Origin: an uncultured Prevotella sp.
Lineage (GTDB): Bacteria; Bacteroidota; Bacteroidia; Bacteroidales; Bacteroidaceae
Assembly (NCBI GenBank): GCA_900550035.1
Contig: URQS01000005.1
Coordinates: forward strand, 1 to 64,000
Length of the DNA stretch: 64,000 nucleotides
Direction: 5' to 3'
Shown: in pieces, positions 26,226 to 35,635 of the stretch
Position numbering within the stretch: the stretch's first letter is position 1
Layout: every line of letters begins with the position of its first letter
Notes under the pieces: model-generated
The model's database searches: none
The model's input: only the letters and a program-made list of their open reading frames with translations
Told to the model about the DNA's origin: nothing
Translations under genes and position numbers: made by a program

Positions 26226-26948
26226 TTAGTCACGATTGTTGCCGAATATGTGCAGCAGGTAGAGGAAGAGGTTGATGAAGTCGAGATACAGACTCAAGGC
26301 TCCAATCAGCGCGAGCTTCTGTGAGCTCTCGCTTGCATCGGGAGCTGCCTGGCACATCTGCTTGATCTTCTGGGTGTCGTAAGCGGTGAGACCTACGAAT
26401 ACGAGCACGCCAACGTAGCTTAGGATGAGGTCGAGACCACTGCTTGCCACGAACATATTGACTACTGAGGCAATGATGATGCCCAACAAAGCCATAAACA
26501 GAAGCTTACCCATTGAGGTGAGGTCGGTCTTTGTGGTATAACCGACGAGCGCCATTGCACCGAATGTTCCAGCTGTGATGAAGAACACTTTGCCGATAGT
26601 TGCTACCGAGAAAGCGAAGAATATCGTCGACAGAGTAGCACCGTTGATTACCGAATACAGAATGAACAGCAATGTAGCTGTCGACAACGACAGGCGGTTG
26701 ATGGCACCGCTGATGGCGAATACGAGGGCAAACTCGGCTATGATAAGTCCGAAGAATGTCACCTTGCTTGAGAATATCAGCGACAGAATTGTAGGCGATG
26801 TAGCTACGCCGTAGGCTGTGAGGCCCGTTATAGCAAGTGCGAGTGTCATCCACACGAATACTTTGCGCATGAGTGCGGGGAAAGCTGTGGACATAGCGTA
26901 ATCTTTGTTGCGCAGCGAGTCAACGTCGTACCAGTTTTCTTGTTTCAT
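26226..26948 (-). CDS. Bax inhibitor-1/YccA-family membrane protein
   Basis: A 240-residue protein with seven hydrophobic segments and the family signature near the end: LSYVGVLVFVGLTAYDTQKIK, followed by SLYLDFINLFLYLLHIFGNN. Family members are membrane channels or modulators; the YccA branch affects FtsH proteolysis. The bacterial role here is unproven. It sits in a conserved minus-strand cluster after rseP, with a hairpin between. Confidence 0.9.
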   Translation of the reverse strand: MKQENWYDVDSLRNKDYAMSTAFPALMRKVFVWMTLALAITGLTAYGVATSPTILSLIFSSKVTFFGLIIAEFALVFAISGAINRLSLSTATLLFILYSVINGATLSTIFFAFSVATIGKVFFITAGTFGAMALVGYTTKTDLTSMGKLLFMALLGIIIASVVNMFVASSGLDLILSYVGVLVFVGLTAYDTQKIKQMCQAAPDASESSQKLALIGALSLYLDFINLFLYLLHIFGNNRD

Positions 26949-26982
26949 AATTGTTGTCTTAATTGGTTTGTACTTTTATTAT

Positions 26983-27020
26983 AAATATATGGTGTAGGGC
27001 GTGTGCCCTACCATATATTT
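26983..27020. terminator. Hairpin between rseP and the Bax-inhibitor gene
   Basis: atatatggtgtagggc pairs with gccctaccatatat around gtgt, with a one- or two-base bulge. It lies just past the rseP stop on the minus strand and may terminate that transcript partially. Confidence 0.6.
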
Positions 27021-27041
27021 GGCAAATAGCGTGCCGAAACA

Positions 27042-28418
27042 TTACATTATGCCAATCCACCTCAGCACGTCGTTGAGGTTGGCTACAATCATAAGCAGCA
27101 TCAAGATGCCTATGCCGATGTATTCGGCGCGTATCATGAAGTTCTCCGACGGTTTGCGGCGTGTTATCATCTCGTAGAGCAGGAACAGCACGTGTCCGCC
27201 GTCAAGAGCCGGAATCGGCAGTATGTTCATGAATGCGAGGATGATGCTCAGGAATGCAGTCATGAGCCAGAACTTATGCCAGTTCCATACGTCGGGGAAC
27301 ATGCTGCCTATGGCACCGAATCCTCCGAGCGACTTGGCACCCTCGGCTGAGAAGATGTATTTCATATCGCCGACGTATCCAGAGAGCACGTTGCATCCGT
27401 ACTTGATGCCTGCAGGGAAGCTCTCGAAGAATCCGTATTCGATGTGTGTCACCTTGTCGGCTGGCAACTGTGGCATGTATCCGAACTTCAAGTCGTCCTT
27501 GAGCACGCCCTTGCGTGTCAGTGTGCATGTCTGTTCGCCTGCCTGGCGAGCCAAAGTGACTGTTACGGTCAGCGCCTTGAGGCTGTCCTGATGTGTCTTG
27601 GCATAATCGAGCACGTCATCGATGCGTCCCACTTCATACTGGAAGTCGTTGAACGATTCGATGCGCTTGCCGTTGAGCGAAGTGATGATGTCGCCCTTGC
27701 GGAATCCCATGTGCTCAGCCAGCGAGCCTGAAAGCACGCTGTCGACGCGAGCCTCGATGAACTGGGTCATGAATGGAGGTGTCGACTTGAACATATTGAG
27801 CAAGTCGAGGTCGCCGGGCATATCTATGCTCACCTGCTTTCCGTCACGAATGACGTAAGCCTTGTGCGCTGTTGCCATGTCGCGGAACATGTCGGCACCG
27901 AATTTCTTGAATTCGCCCTGATCGGTTCCTACCAGAATGTCGCGGTCCTGGAATCCGATAGCCTTTGCCTCCTTGTTGAACTTCATGCCGAGCGGCATGT
28001 CCTTAGGCTTAACATAGTCGTCGCCCCATGTGAACAGACACATTGCATAGAGGAACAAAGCAAGCAGGAAGTTGACCAAAACGCCACCAATCATTATCAG
28101 CAGACGCTGCCATGCGGGCTTAGAACGGAACTCCCAAGGCTCGGCAGGTTTCTGCATCTGCTCGGTATCGAACGATTCGTCGATCATACCAGATATTTTG
28201 CAGTAGCCGCCCAAAGGCAGCCAGCCTATACCGTATGTCGTGTCACTCTTGCGAGGTTTGAACTGGAAGAGGTGAAACCAAGGGTCGAAGAACAGGAAGA
28301 ACTTCTCGACTCTTACGCCGAAGAGTTTTGAGAAGAAGAAGTGTCCGCCCTCATGGAGCAGCACAAGAATAGAAATTGCCAGCATGAACTGCAGCAATTT
28401 GATAAGGAAAATTTCCAT
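27042..28418 (-). CDS. rseP: RseP/site-2-type intramembrane zinc metalloprotease
   Basis: A 458-residue membrane protease. The HExxH motif is in VLLHEGGHFFFSKLFG (residues 20-35), one PDZ domain lies around 225-290 (GSLAEHMGFRKGDIITSLNG), and the LDG motif NILPIPALDGGHVLFLLYEM lies in the C-terminal membrane region. It cleaves anti-sigma factors or signal-peptide remnants in the membrane. It is part of the DUF4290-murA-rimM-dxr-rseP cluster. Confidence 0.95.
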   Translation of the reverse strand: MEIFLIKLLQFMLAISILVLLHEGGHFFFSKLFGVRVEKFFLFFDPWFHLFQFKPRKSDTTYGIGWLPLGGYCKISGMIDESFDTEQMQKPAEPWEFRSKPAWQRLLIMIGGVLVNFLLALFLYAMCLFTWGDDYVKPKDMPLGMKFNKEAKAIGFQDRDILVGTDQGEFKKFGADMFRDMATAHKAYVIRDGKQVSIDMPGDLDLLNMFKSTPPFMTQFIEARVDSVLSGSLAEHMGFRKGDIITSLNGKRIESFNDFQYEVGRIDDVLDYAKTHQDSLKALTVTVTLARQAGEQTCTLTRKGVLKDDLKFGYMPQLPADKVTHIEYGFFESFPAGIKYGCNVLSGYVGDMKYIFSAEGAKSLGGFGAIGSMFPDVWNWHKFWLMTAFLSIILAFMNILPIPALDGGHVLFLLYEMITRRKPSENFMIRAEYIGIGILMLLMIVANLNDVLRWIGIM

Positions 28419-28459
28419 TAATTATTGATTCGTAATGATGATTATTATTTATTTATTTA

Positions 28460-29608
28460 TTACAGCATTGCGCTTGCAATGCGGCGTGCCTCGGCGTCCG
28501 ATGCTACATAGTCGTCGTATGTAGGACGGGCTATGAACGTAGCTTTCTGCATTGTAGCCTCGATAATCTCGCCCATCTGCAGGAATCCGCAGCGGTCGTG
28601 ACGGAACGCTTCGTTGACTATCTCGTTGGCAGCATTGACGATACACGGCATGTTGCCGCCCTGATTGATTGCCTCGTAAGCCATCTGCAGACAGCGGAAC
28701 TTCTGCATATCTGGCTCGAAGAATTCGAGTGGCTGCTTGAACAGGTCGAGTCGGTCGCCATTCAGTGGCAGTCGGTCGGGGTAAGAGAATGCATACTGTA
28801 TGGGCAGACGCATGTCGGGCACACCCAATTGAGCCTTGACGGCACCGTCGCTGAACTGTACTGCGCTGTGAACGATTGATTGCGGGTGAACGAGAACTTG
28901 TATGCGGTCGGCGCTGACACCGAACAGCCACTTTGCTTCTATCACCTCAAAGCCCTTGTTCATCATCGAAGCAGAGTCGATGGTTATCTTCGCTCCCATG
29001 TCCCAAGTAGGATGCTTGAGAGCGTCGGCAGCCTTAACGTCGCGCATTTGTTCGAGAGTGAACTTACGGAAGGGACCGCCCGATGCAGTAAGCAATATCT
29101 TGTCAATCTCGTTTCTTCCTTCGCCCACCAGACTCTGGAATATGGCTGAGTGCTCGCTGTCTACCGGCAGGATGTTGACACGATATTCATTTGCCAGCTG
29201 ACAAATCAGTTCGCCAGCCACAACCAATGTCTCCTTGTTGGCAAGGCATATTGTCTTGCGAGCCTTTATGGCATGTATTGTAGGCGACAGTCCGGCATAT
29301 CCCACCATAGCGGTGAGTACCATGTCGATGGGCTGGGCCTCTACGATTTCGTCGAGAGCCTTCGCTCCGGCATAAACCTTCACCTCCGGGCAGTCTGCTA
29401 GCAGCGCTTTGAGAGCCTCGTAGTGCTGCTCGTTGGCAATGACTACAGCCGCTGGGCGAAATTCGCGGGCCTGTTCAGCCAGCTTCATATATTGGTTGTT
29501 GGCCGTGAGGCAGTACGCCTCGTATCGGTCGGGATGTTGCTTGATTACGTCCAGGGCCTGAGTGCCGATAGAACCGGTAGACCCGAGGATGCAAATTTGT
29601 TTTTTCAT
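28460..29608 (-). CDS. dxr: 1-deoxy-D-xylulose-5-phosphate reductoisomerase
   Basis: A 382-residue enzyme of the non-mevalonate isoprenoid route. NADPH-binding ICILGSTGSIGTQALDVIKQ at the start, LANKETLVVAG, the metal and substrate region PVDSEHSAIFQ, and LLTASGGPFR are all present. Isoprenoid supply feeds undecaprenyl phosphate, which suits its place beside murA and rseP. Normal length, no anomalies. Confidence 0.96.
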   Translation of the reverse strand: MKKQICILGSTGSIGTQALDVIKQHPDRYEAYCLTANNQYMKLAEQAREFRPAAVVIANEQHYEALKALLADCPEVKVYAGAKALDEIVEAQPIDMVLTAMVGYAGLSPTIHAIKARKTICLANKETLVVAGELICQLANEYRVNILPVDSEHSAIFQSLVGEGRNEIDKILLTASGGPFRKFTLEQMRDVKAADALKHPTWDMGAKITIDSASMMNKGFEVIEAKWLFGVSADRIQVLVHPQSIVHSAVQFSDGAVKAQLGVPDMRLPIQYAFSYPDRLPLNGDRLDLFKQPLEFFEPDMQKFRCLQMAYEAINQGGNMPCIVNAANEIVNEAFRHDRCGFLQMGEIIEATMQKATFIARPTYDDYVASDAEARRIASAML

Positions 29609-29631
29609 ATCTCTATTATCAGTTGAGGCGT

Positions 29632-30153
29632 TTATATATCCAGCAAGCCTTCGGGCAGCTGCATTGTTATCTGTCTGTGCTCGGTGTCAACGCTGGTAAT
29701 CAGTTCGTCGCTTGCCGGGATGAGTATGTCGTCGCCATCGGCAGTGACAAGTTCGAAGAGCGTGTTGATGGTAGAGTCGTCTACGGAGTGAATCTCGCCC
29801 ACCGTCTTGCCCGAAGAGGCATCCACCACATGAAAGCCCACAATGGCAGCCCACGAAAGCGAGTCGGAGTCAGAGTCGCTATGCTCGCGTGGGAAGTACA
29901 CATCACATCCAGTCAGTGTGCGGGCCTTGTCTTGTGTGGTCACGTCTTCAAATCGCACGAGAGCCGTTTCGTCGGTCTTGAATCTATACTCGTCCATGAA
30001 GAACGGCACGAGAATGCCGTCCATGTCGAGAATGAGATAGTCGGCATCGGTGCGGTCGAACACGTCGTCGTCGAAGTGGAACGACACTTCGCCGTCCACT
30101 CCGTGCGGTTTGCCAATGCGTCCGATTTTATATACAGTTTCTTTCTTTATCAT
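29632..30153 (-). CDS. rimM: Ribosome maturation factor RimM
   Basis: A 173-residue 30S maturation factor. N-terminal RimM domain (YKIGRIGKPHGVDGEVSFHF, residues 9-28) and C-terminal PRC-barrel-like domain with the typical IHSVDDSTINTLFELVTADG, DDILIPASDELITSVDTEHR segment. Located between murA and dxr, each about 25-30 bp away. Confidence 0.93.
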   Translation of the reverse strand: MIKKETVYKIGRIGKPHGVDGEVSFHFDDDVFDRTDADYLILDMDGILVPFFMDEYRFKTDETALVRFEDVTTQDKARTLTGCDVYFPREHSDSDSDSLSWAAIVGFHVVDASSGKTVGEIHSVDDSTINTLFELVTADGDDILIPASDELITSVDTEHRQITMQLPEGLLDI

Positions 30154-30185
30154 ATTATTGTTAGATGAGCTTTGCCTATGCGGTC

Positions 30186-31490
30186 TTACTCTCTTCTGAT
30201 CTTGGCACCCAGAGCGTTGAGACGGCCCTCGATGTCCTCATAGCCACGGTCGATCTGTGCAATGTTGTCGATGCGGCTTGTGCCCTTGGCACCCATTGCG
30301 GCAATGAGCAGAGCGATACCGGCACGTATGTCGGGGCTTGTCATTCTGCGGGCGCGCAACTGTCGTTTGCGGTCGTGACCCACGATGACGCATCTATGCG
30401 GGTCGCAGAGGATGATCTGGGCACCCATGTCAATCAGTTTGTCGACGAAGAACAGGCGGCTCTCGAACATCTTCTGATGTACAAGTACTGAGCCGCGAGC
30501 CTGAGTAGCCACCACGATGAGCACCGAGAGGAGGTCAGGTGTGAGTCCCGGCCACGGTGCATCTGCCAATGTCAGAATGGTGCCGTCAATGAACGAGTCG
30601 ACGATGTAGTGCGGCTGACGCGGAATGAAGAGGTCGTCGCCCTCCACTTTTATCTTGACACCCAATCGGCGGAATGCGTCGGGAATGATGCCAAGTTCGC
30701 GTACGGCGCAATCCTTGATGCGCACGCCGTCGCCCACCATTGCAGCCATACCGATAAACGAGCCTACCTCAATCATATCAGGCAGAATACGGTGCTCGGC
30801 ACCGTGCAGCGATTTGACACCTACGATGGTAATCAAGTTTGACGCGATGCCCGAAATGTTGGCACCCATGGCGTTGAGCAGGTGGCACAACTGCTGTACG
30901 TAAGGTTCGCAAGCAGCGTTGTATATAGTTGTAGTGCCCTCAGCCAGTACGGCAGCCATAATGATGTTGGCAGTACCCGTTACCGAAGCCTCGTCGAGCA
31001 GCATATATGCTCCCTTGAGATGTTGCGCATCAATGTTGAACACTTTACGTTCCTCGTCGTTGATAAACTTTGCTCCGAGACTCTTGAATCCCAAGAAGTG
31101 GGTGTCAAGACGTCGTCGTCCGATTTTGTCGCCGCCCGGTTCTGCTACTGAAGCGTGTCCGAAGCGTCCGAGCAGCGGTCCCATGAGCAGCACGCTGCCT
31201 CTTAGAGCAGCACATTTCTGCACATACTCGTCGCTGTTGAGATATTCAAGGTTGAGGCTGTCGGCCTGGAATGTATAGTCGTTGCGCGAGTTGCGTGTCA
31301 CCTTTACTCCTATCTCGTCGAGCAACTTGATGAGGTTGTTCACGTCGAGAATGTCAGGAATGTTGGTAATGCGTACCGGCTCGTCTGTGAGCAGCGTTGC
31401 GGCTATCACCTCAAGCGCCTCGTTTTTGGCTCCCTGCGGTGTGATTGTTCCGCTGAGTGTATGTCCACCCTCAATTATGAATGTTTCCAT
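30186..31490 (-). CDS. murA: UDP-N-acetylglucosamine 1-carboxyvinyltransferase
   Basis: A 434-residue enzyme for the first committed step of peptidoglycan synthesis. The start GGHTLSGTITPQGAKNEALE contains the substrate-binding Lys-Asn pair. The loop that normally carries the fosfomycin-target cysteine reads SVAEPGGDKIGRRRLDTHFL, with Asp where many bacteria have Cys. Such Cys-to-Asp enzymes are active but insensitive to fosfomycin in the cases studied. Other conserved regions (GEYTGTTNI-like ASVTGTANIIMAAVLAEGTT) are intact. Confidence 0.95.
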   Translation of the reverse strand: METFIIEGGHTLSGTITPQGAKNEALEVIAATLLTDEPVRITNIPDILDVNNLIKLLDEIGVKVTRNSRNDYTFQADSLNLEYLNSDEYVQKCAALRGSVLLMGPLLGRFGHASVAEPGGDKIGRRRLDTHFLGFKSLGAKFINDEERKVFNIDAQHLKGAYMLLDEASVTGTANIIMAAVLAEGTTTIYNAACEPYVQQLCHLLNAMGANISGIASNLITIVGVKSLHGAEHRILPDMIEVGSFIGMAAMVGDGVRIKDCAVRELGIIPDAFRRLGVKIKVEGDDLFIPRQPHYIVDSFIDGTILTLADAPWPGLTPDLLSVLIVVATQARGSVLVHQKMFESRLFFVDKLIDMGAQIILCDPHRCVIVGHDRKRQLRARRMTSPDIRAGIALLIAAMGAKGTSRIDNIAQIDRGYEDIEGRLNALGAKIRRE

Positions 31491-31532
31491 AATAATGGTC
31501 TTGATGTTAGAGTGTGTGTATGAGTGATGTGT

Positions 31533-32135
31533 TTATCTGCGGCGGCGCTGTTTGCGCTCGGGTGTGTTGCGATTGTTCTGTGTGCGGTCGAACTTGAAGT
31601 TGTCAAGGTCGAGCTGCACTTTGCCGGCTGTATATCCTGCCAAGTCTGACGCCACTTTTTCATTGTCATTCGATCCGTGTCCCCACTGTACGAGGTCGCG
31701 TTTCATCTGGTTGGCAGTCAATCGTATCAGTTCGGTGCGTTCCTTACCTTCTGGCATAGTCTTGAGCATATCGAATACTTCGAACATCAGTCCGCCGTAG
31801 TGGCGCACCGGTATGCGGCGCATGGGGTAGGGTATTGGTTGGGGCTTCTCGAGCATCGAGCGAGCCTCGTTTATGTCGAATGGATAGTCGATGTCGAGTT
31901 TGAACTGGCTCATCAGTGCCAGATGGTCCCACAGCTTGCGACGGAAAGATTCGGCGTCGCCCGTGCGCGGCATCATGCGTTCCATAACGGCAATGATGGT
32001 GTTGGCGCAACGCTGTCGGTCGGCGCGGTTGGGCAGCGACACGCAGTGGTCTATCATCTGTTGCACCTCACGTCCGTATTCTGGCAGAATGAGGCGTTCG
32101 CGCTGTGTGTTGTAATCGAGTCCTTTTATATTCAT
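31533..32135 (-). CDS. DUF4290 domain protein
   Basis: A 200-residue protein typical of Bacteroidetes, found next to murA. Begins with LDYNTQRERLILPEYGREVQ and contains MIDHCVSLPNRADRQRCANT, both characteristic of the family. The tail (RNTPERKQRRRR) is strongly basic. No catalytic motif is visible. The function is unknown; the fixed neighbourhood suggests an envelope or growth role. Confidence 0.88.
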   Translation of the reverse strand: MNIKGLDYNTQRERLILPEYGREVQQMIDHCVSLPNRADRQRCANTIIAVMERMMPRTGDAESFRRKLWDHLALMSQFKLDIDYPFDINEARSMLEKPQPIPYPMRRIPVRHYGGLMFEVFDMLKTMPEGKERTELIRLTANQMKRDLVQWGHGSNDNEKVASDLAGYTAGKVQLDLDNFKFDRTQNNRNTPERKQRRRR

Positions 32136-32139
32136 AATA

Positions 32140-32829
32140 CTATAACAGTTTCTTTGGCTGCTGAGCCACGAAGTCCTTCAGATAGAACGGTACAAAGTAT
32201 GCCACGTCCTCGTATTTCTCTTGTGCTATGCGTCGTTCGGCTATCGGGAACATCCATTTTGCCAGTGGCTCAACTCCCTTGATGAGTCGTGCGTTGGGAT
32301 GGTTTATCACCTCCATGCACTTCTCGGCTCCGTTGCCGAAGAAGTATATGGGTCCGCGGTCGAGATATTCGCGGTATGTATCGGCGTCTACCACGTCGGC
32401 TTGAATGCCTCGCACCTCGTGCAGGGCACGGTCGTATACAGCCGAATAAACCTCCATGCGGCGTGCGTCAATCATCGGGCACAGCAATGCACCCTCCTCT
32501 ACCTCCTCGCGCAGAAGCACTGGCACAGCCATGAGTTCGAGTGTAGGCACGGCTATGAGCTTCAAATCCTGACCGAAGCAGATGCCCTTGGCCATCGATG
32601 CGCCTATGCGCAATCCGGTATATGAGCCTGGACCGCAACTTACGGCTACTGCGTCGAGCGGAATGGCATGGCTGTCGGCAAACGACAACGCCTCGTCGAC
32701 AAATGTGCCGAGCTTCACTGCATGGTTGGGACCCTCATGGTCTTCTTGGGAGAAAATACATGCTCCGTCCTGGCTGACGGATACTGAGCACACATCAGTG
32801 CTCGTTTCAATATTCAAAATACACGACAT
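32140..32829 (-). CDS. tsaB: tRNA threonylcarbamoyladenosine biosynthesis protein TsaB
   Basis: A 229-residue ASKHA-fold protein that helps TsaD make t6A37 in ANN-decoding tRNAs. The start at 32829 (MSCILNIETSTDVCSVSVSQ) is chosen because it matches family N-termini; a longer frame from 32898 adds unrelated residues. AVSCGPGSYTGLRIGASMAK is the family's signature stretch. It is 4 bp before the DUF4290 gene. Confidence 0.93.
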   Translation of the reverse strand: MSCILNIETSTDVCSVSVSQDGACIFSQEDHEGPNHAVKLGTFVDEALSFADSHAIPLDAVAVSCGPGSYTGLRIGASMAKGICFGQDLKLIAVPTLELMAVPVLLREEVEEGALLCPMIDARRMEVYSAVYDRALHEVRGIQADVVDADTYREYLDRGPIYFFGNGAEKCMEVINHPNARLIKGVEPLAKWMFPIAERRIAQEKYEDVAYFVPFYLKDFVAQQPKKLL

Positions 32830-33035
32830 GCTAAAACTTTTTACTTTCGTGGACTTTGCTCCTAACCGTGTGGCTGCAAATACAAAACTATATGCCACTC
32901 TCGGCTAACAGTGTCCTCAATATAAATATATATATTGTTGGTGTGTGAAATATTTCAGTGCAAAGATAGTGTAAATCGTGCGCATTACAAAAAGAATTTA
33001 TTCATTTTTGGTTAAAAACAGTTTGTAGGTTACTG

Positions 33036-33077
33036 AAATGGCACGAACTGGGATATAATCCTTAGTTCGTGCCATTT
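33036..33077. terminator. Perfect hairpin terminator after GH92
   Basis: AAATGGCACGAACT and AGTTCGTGCCATTT form a perfect 14-bp stem with a 14-nt loop. It lies between the convergently unrelated tsaB promoter region and the GH92 stop at 33133, and would end the GH92 transcript. Confidence 0.75.
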
Positions 33078-33132
33078 AATTTATTTACGTATGATAGAAT
33101 CTGTGTCAGTGTTTTTGCAGTAGTTTTTATCC

Positions 33133-35391
33133 TTATTTCAGCTGCATTTTCAGCGCCTTTCCTTCCATCAACTGGCGGTGAGTGATACGGAAACCGTTGA
33201 GCTTCTTTCCACCGATAGTCGCCGATTTGATGTACTGCTGCGATGGCGATGTGCGGTCGGTTTCGATTGTTATGTCACCGTTGGGGTAGAATTTGGGGTC
33301 GAGATGCAGCGTCACCTTGTCGAATGCGGGTGTGGTGAGCGTGTACGACGGGTCGCCTGGATTGTCGGGATAGATGCCTATCATTGAGAATATTGCCCAA
33401 GCTGACATCGTTCCGGTGTCTTCGTTGCCCGGAATGCCGTCGGGACGTGCTGTATAATATTTCTTAAGCAGTTCGCTCACGGTCTTCTGCGTGCGCCATT
33501 CGTCGCCCTTGAAGTAAGAGAACAGGTACGGATAGGCAATGTCAGGCTCGTTGGCTGGGTCGTATAGCCCCTTGTCGAACACCATCTGCAGCTTGTCGAC
33601 AAACTTGCGTTGTCCGCCCATCATCTTAGCCATACCCGTTACATCGTGCGGAGCATAGAAGGTGTAGTTCCATGCCGATCCCTCGTGAAATCCTGGGCAG
33701 TTCTCGAAGTTGGCTCCTGCTTCGGGATTGAACGGTGTGAGGAACGATCCGTCTTTCTGAATCGGTCGCAGCGTGCCGCTCTCCTTCGAGTAGTAGTGTT
33801 TGTAGCCGAGTGCGCGCTGGCGGAAAAGCTTGGCATCGTTGTTGTGGCCGAGCTCCTTGGCGAGTATCGACAGAGCATTGTCGGCGAGATAATATTCCAG
33901 TGCGTGCGATACGGAGTTGTCGCCCGACATGTCGGCAGCGTAGTATCCGAGCGGAACATAGCCTTTCTCAATATATGGGTCGATGTCAGGGCGCATCTTG
34001 TTGTCCTTGCCTGGTAATGTAGCCGAAGTGCGGAACGCCTTGTAGGCAGTCTCGATGTCAAAACCACGCAGTCCGCGCATGTATGCGTCGGCAATGTACG
34101 GTATGGCAGGGTCGCCCTCCATTGTCCATGTCTCGCGACCGAACAGCTCCCACTTGGGCATCCATCCCCACTCGCGATACATGTCAATCATCGAGCTGAT
34201 CATGTCCACCTGCTTGTCAGGATAGAGCAGTGTTTCAAGCTGCGAGAGGTTGCGGTAAGTGTCCCACAGTGAATATACGGTGTAGCGGTTGCCGTTGGTG
34301 TGACCGTTCTCGTTGCTCTCCATCTTCGGATACTTTCCGTCTACGTCCTGAAGCACCGTGGGGTGAATCTGCGAGTGATACAGAGCGGTGTACAACACGC
34401 GTCGCTGGTCGTCGGTTCCGCCCTCAACGCTGATGCGGTTGAGCGTGTTTGCCCACTCGGCGCGCGTGTCTGCCACGGTCTTGTCGAAGTTGAAGCCCTG
34501 CTGTTCGGCATTGAGATTGGCGCGAGCGCCCTCAATCGACACGAAGCTCACGCCCACCTGCACTTCCACTTGCTCGCCCTTGGCGAGGTCGTAGGTCATG
34601 TAGTAGCCTATGTCGTTGCCCGCCATGTCGCGGCCGTAGCCCGGATACAGCTTGTACTTGCCTTGGTAGGTGTCCCACTGAGCCTGCGCATTGTGCAGGT
34701 CGGGCTGTTTCTTCCACATACCGAATGCTGCCGGCTTCTTGTTGACGCGCACTACGAAGTACATAGGGAATACTGCCTGCGGATTGTAGCAGAATGTTCC
34801 GAGCAGACGAGTGCCCTCAAATTCAGTGTCGCTAACACGTCGCAATGAAGCACCAATCTCGTTTGTGAGTCCGTTGCCTAAGTTGAACAGCAGATTCGAC
34901 TTGCCTCCGGGGAAGGTATAGCGTTCGATTGATGAGCGCATTGTTGCTGCCACCTCACACTTGATGCCGTATTTGGTCAGCACATTGCTGTAGTAGCCCG
35001 GTCGTGCGGTCTCGTCCTTATACTCCGAGCCATAGCTTCGGTAGTCGACGTTCAGTTCGCCAGTGGTAGGCATTGTCAGCAGAGTGCCCATTTCGGGACA
35101 TCCCACACCGCTCAGCGTTACGTGTGCGAAGCCAGTAAAATATTTGTTGTTATACTCGTATACTGCCGACCACCAGCGAGAGTCTTTATCCTCTTGATTG
35201 AGGTCGGAACCCATCACGTTGAACGGCACCACCGACATCAATCCATGGGGGCGAATGGCACCAGGGTTACAGATGCTGAAGTTGGTAGTTCCGATGAACG
35301 GATCCACGTAGTCAACGTTGTCTTTGGCTGTAACACTGCCGGCTGAAAGCGCCAGTAATGCCGCAATAGTTAGATGCTTGAAATGATTCAT
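33133..35391 (-). CDS. GH92 alpha-mannosidase
   Basis: A 752-residue exported glycosidase. The start at 35391 (MNHFKHLTIAALLALSAGSV) gives a good signal peptide. Family 92 features: YVDPFIGTTNFSICNPGAIR and HGLMSVVPFN near the N-terminus, FTGFAHVTLSGVGCPEMGTL, then FHEGSAWNYTFYAPHDVTGM and GNEDTGTMSAWAIFSMIGIY in the (alpha/alpha)6 catalytic half. GH92 enzymes are Ca2+-dependent exo-mannosidases, mostly alpha-1,2, used on host or yeast N-glycans. It stands alone, without adjacent SusCD. Confidence 0.95.
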   Translation of the reverse strand: MNHFKHLTIAALLALSAGSVTAKDNVDYVDPFIGTTNFSICNPGAIRPHGLMSVVPFNVMGSDLNQEDKDSRWWSAVYEYNNKYFTGFAHVTLSGVGCPEMGTLLTMPTTGELNVDYRSYGSEYKDETARPGYYSNVLTKYGIKCEVAATMRSSIERYTFPGGKSNLLFNLGNGLTNEIGASLRRVSDTEFEGTRLLGTFCYNPQAVFPMYFVVRVNKKPAAFGMWKKQPDLHNAQAQWDTYQGKYKLYPGYGRDMAGNDIGYYMTYDLAKGEQVEVQVGVSFVSIEGARANLNAEQQGFNFDKTVADTRAEWANTLNRISVEGGTDDQRRVLYTALYHSQIHPTVLQDVDGKYPKMESNENGHTNGNRYTVYSLWDTYRNLSQLETLLYPDKQVDMISSMIDMYREWGWMPKWELFGRETWTMEGDPAIPYIADAYMRGLRGFDIETAYKAFRTSATLPGKDNKMRPDIDPYIEKGYVPLGYYAADMSGDNSVSHALEYYLADNALSILAKELGHNNDAKLFRQRALGYKHYYSKESGTLRPIQKDGSFLTPFNPEAGANFENCPGFHEGSAWNYTFYAPHDVTGMAKMMGGQRKFVDKLQMVFDKGLYDPANEPDIAYPYLFSYFKGDEWRTQKTVSELLKKYYTARPDGIPGNEDTGTMSAWAIFSMIGIYPDNPGDPSYTLTTPAFDKVTLHLDPKFYPNGDITIETDRTSPSQQYIKSATIGGKKLNGFRITHRQLMEGKALKMQLK

Positions 35392-35427
35392 ATGTAAAAG
35401 TTGATTTAGATTTACGATTTGTTTCTG

Positions 35428-35435
35428 CAAAAATA
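35428..35435 (-). promoter_or_regulatory. -7 box of the GH92 gene
   Basis: Minus-strand TATTTTTG (TAnnTTTG form) lies about 37 bp before the chosen GH92 start and downstream of AT-rich sequence. Confidence 0.45.
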
Positions 35436-35635
35436 CTCAATATGCACGAAATGAGCAAATAATAGTATTGCAAGTTAAATTAAATTAAAGACATTCAACA
35501 TTTTAGTTATTATAACGTCAAATAGACAGGTTTGACGAAGTTTCAGCTTAACTTTGCAACCAAGTATCGGCTGAAAGCATCAGCTTGATGCCAGAATATA
35601 TAATAATATTGTGTAACAACGCTAATAAAACAACA

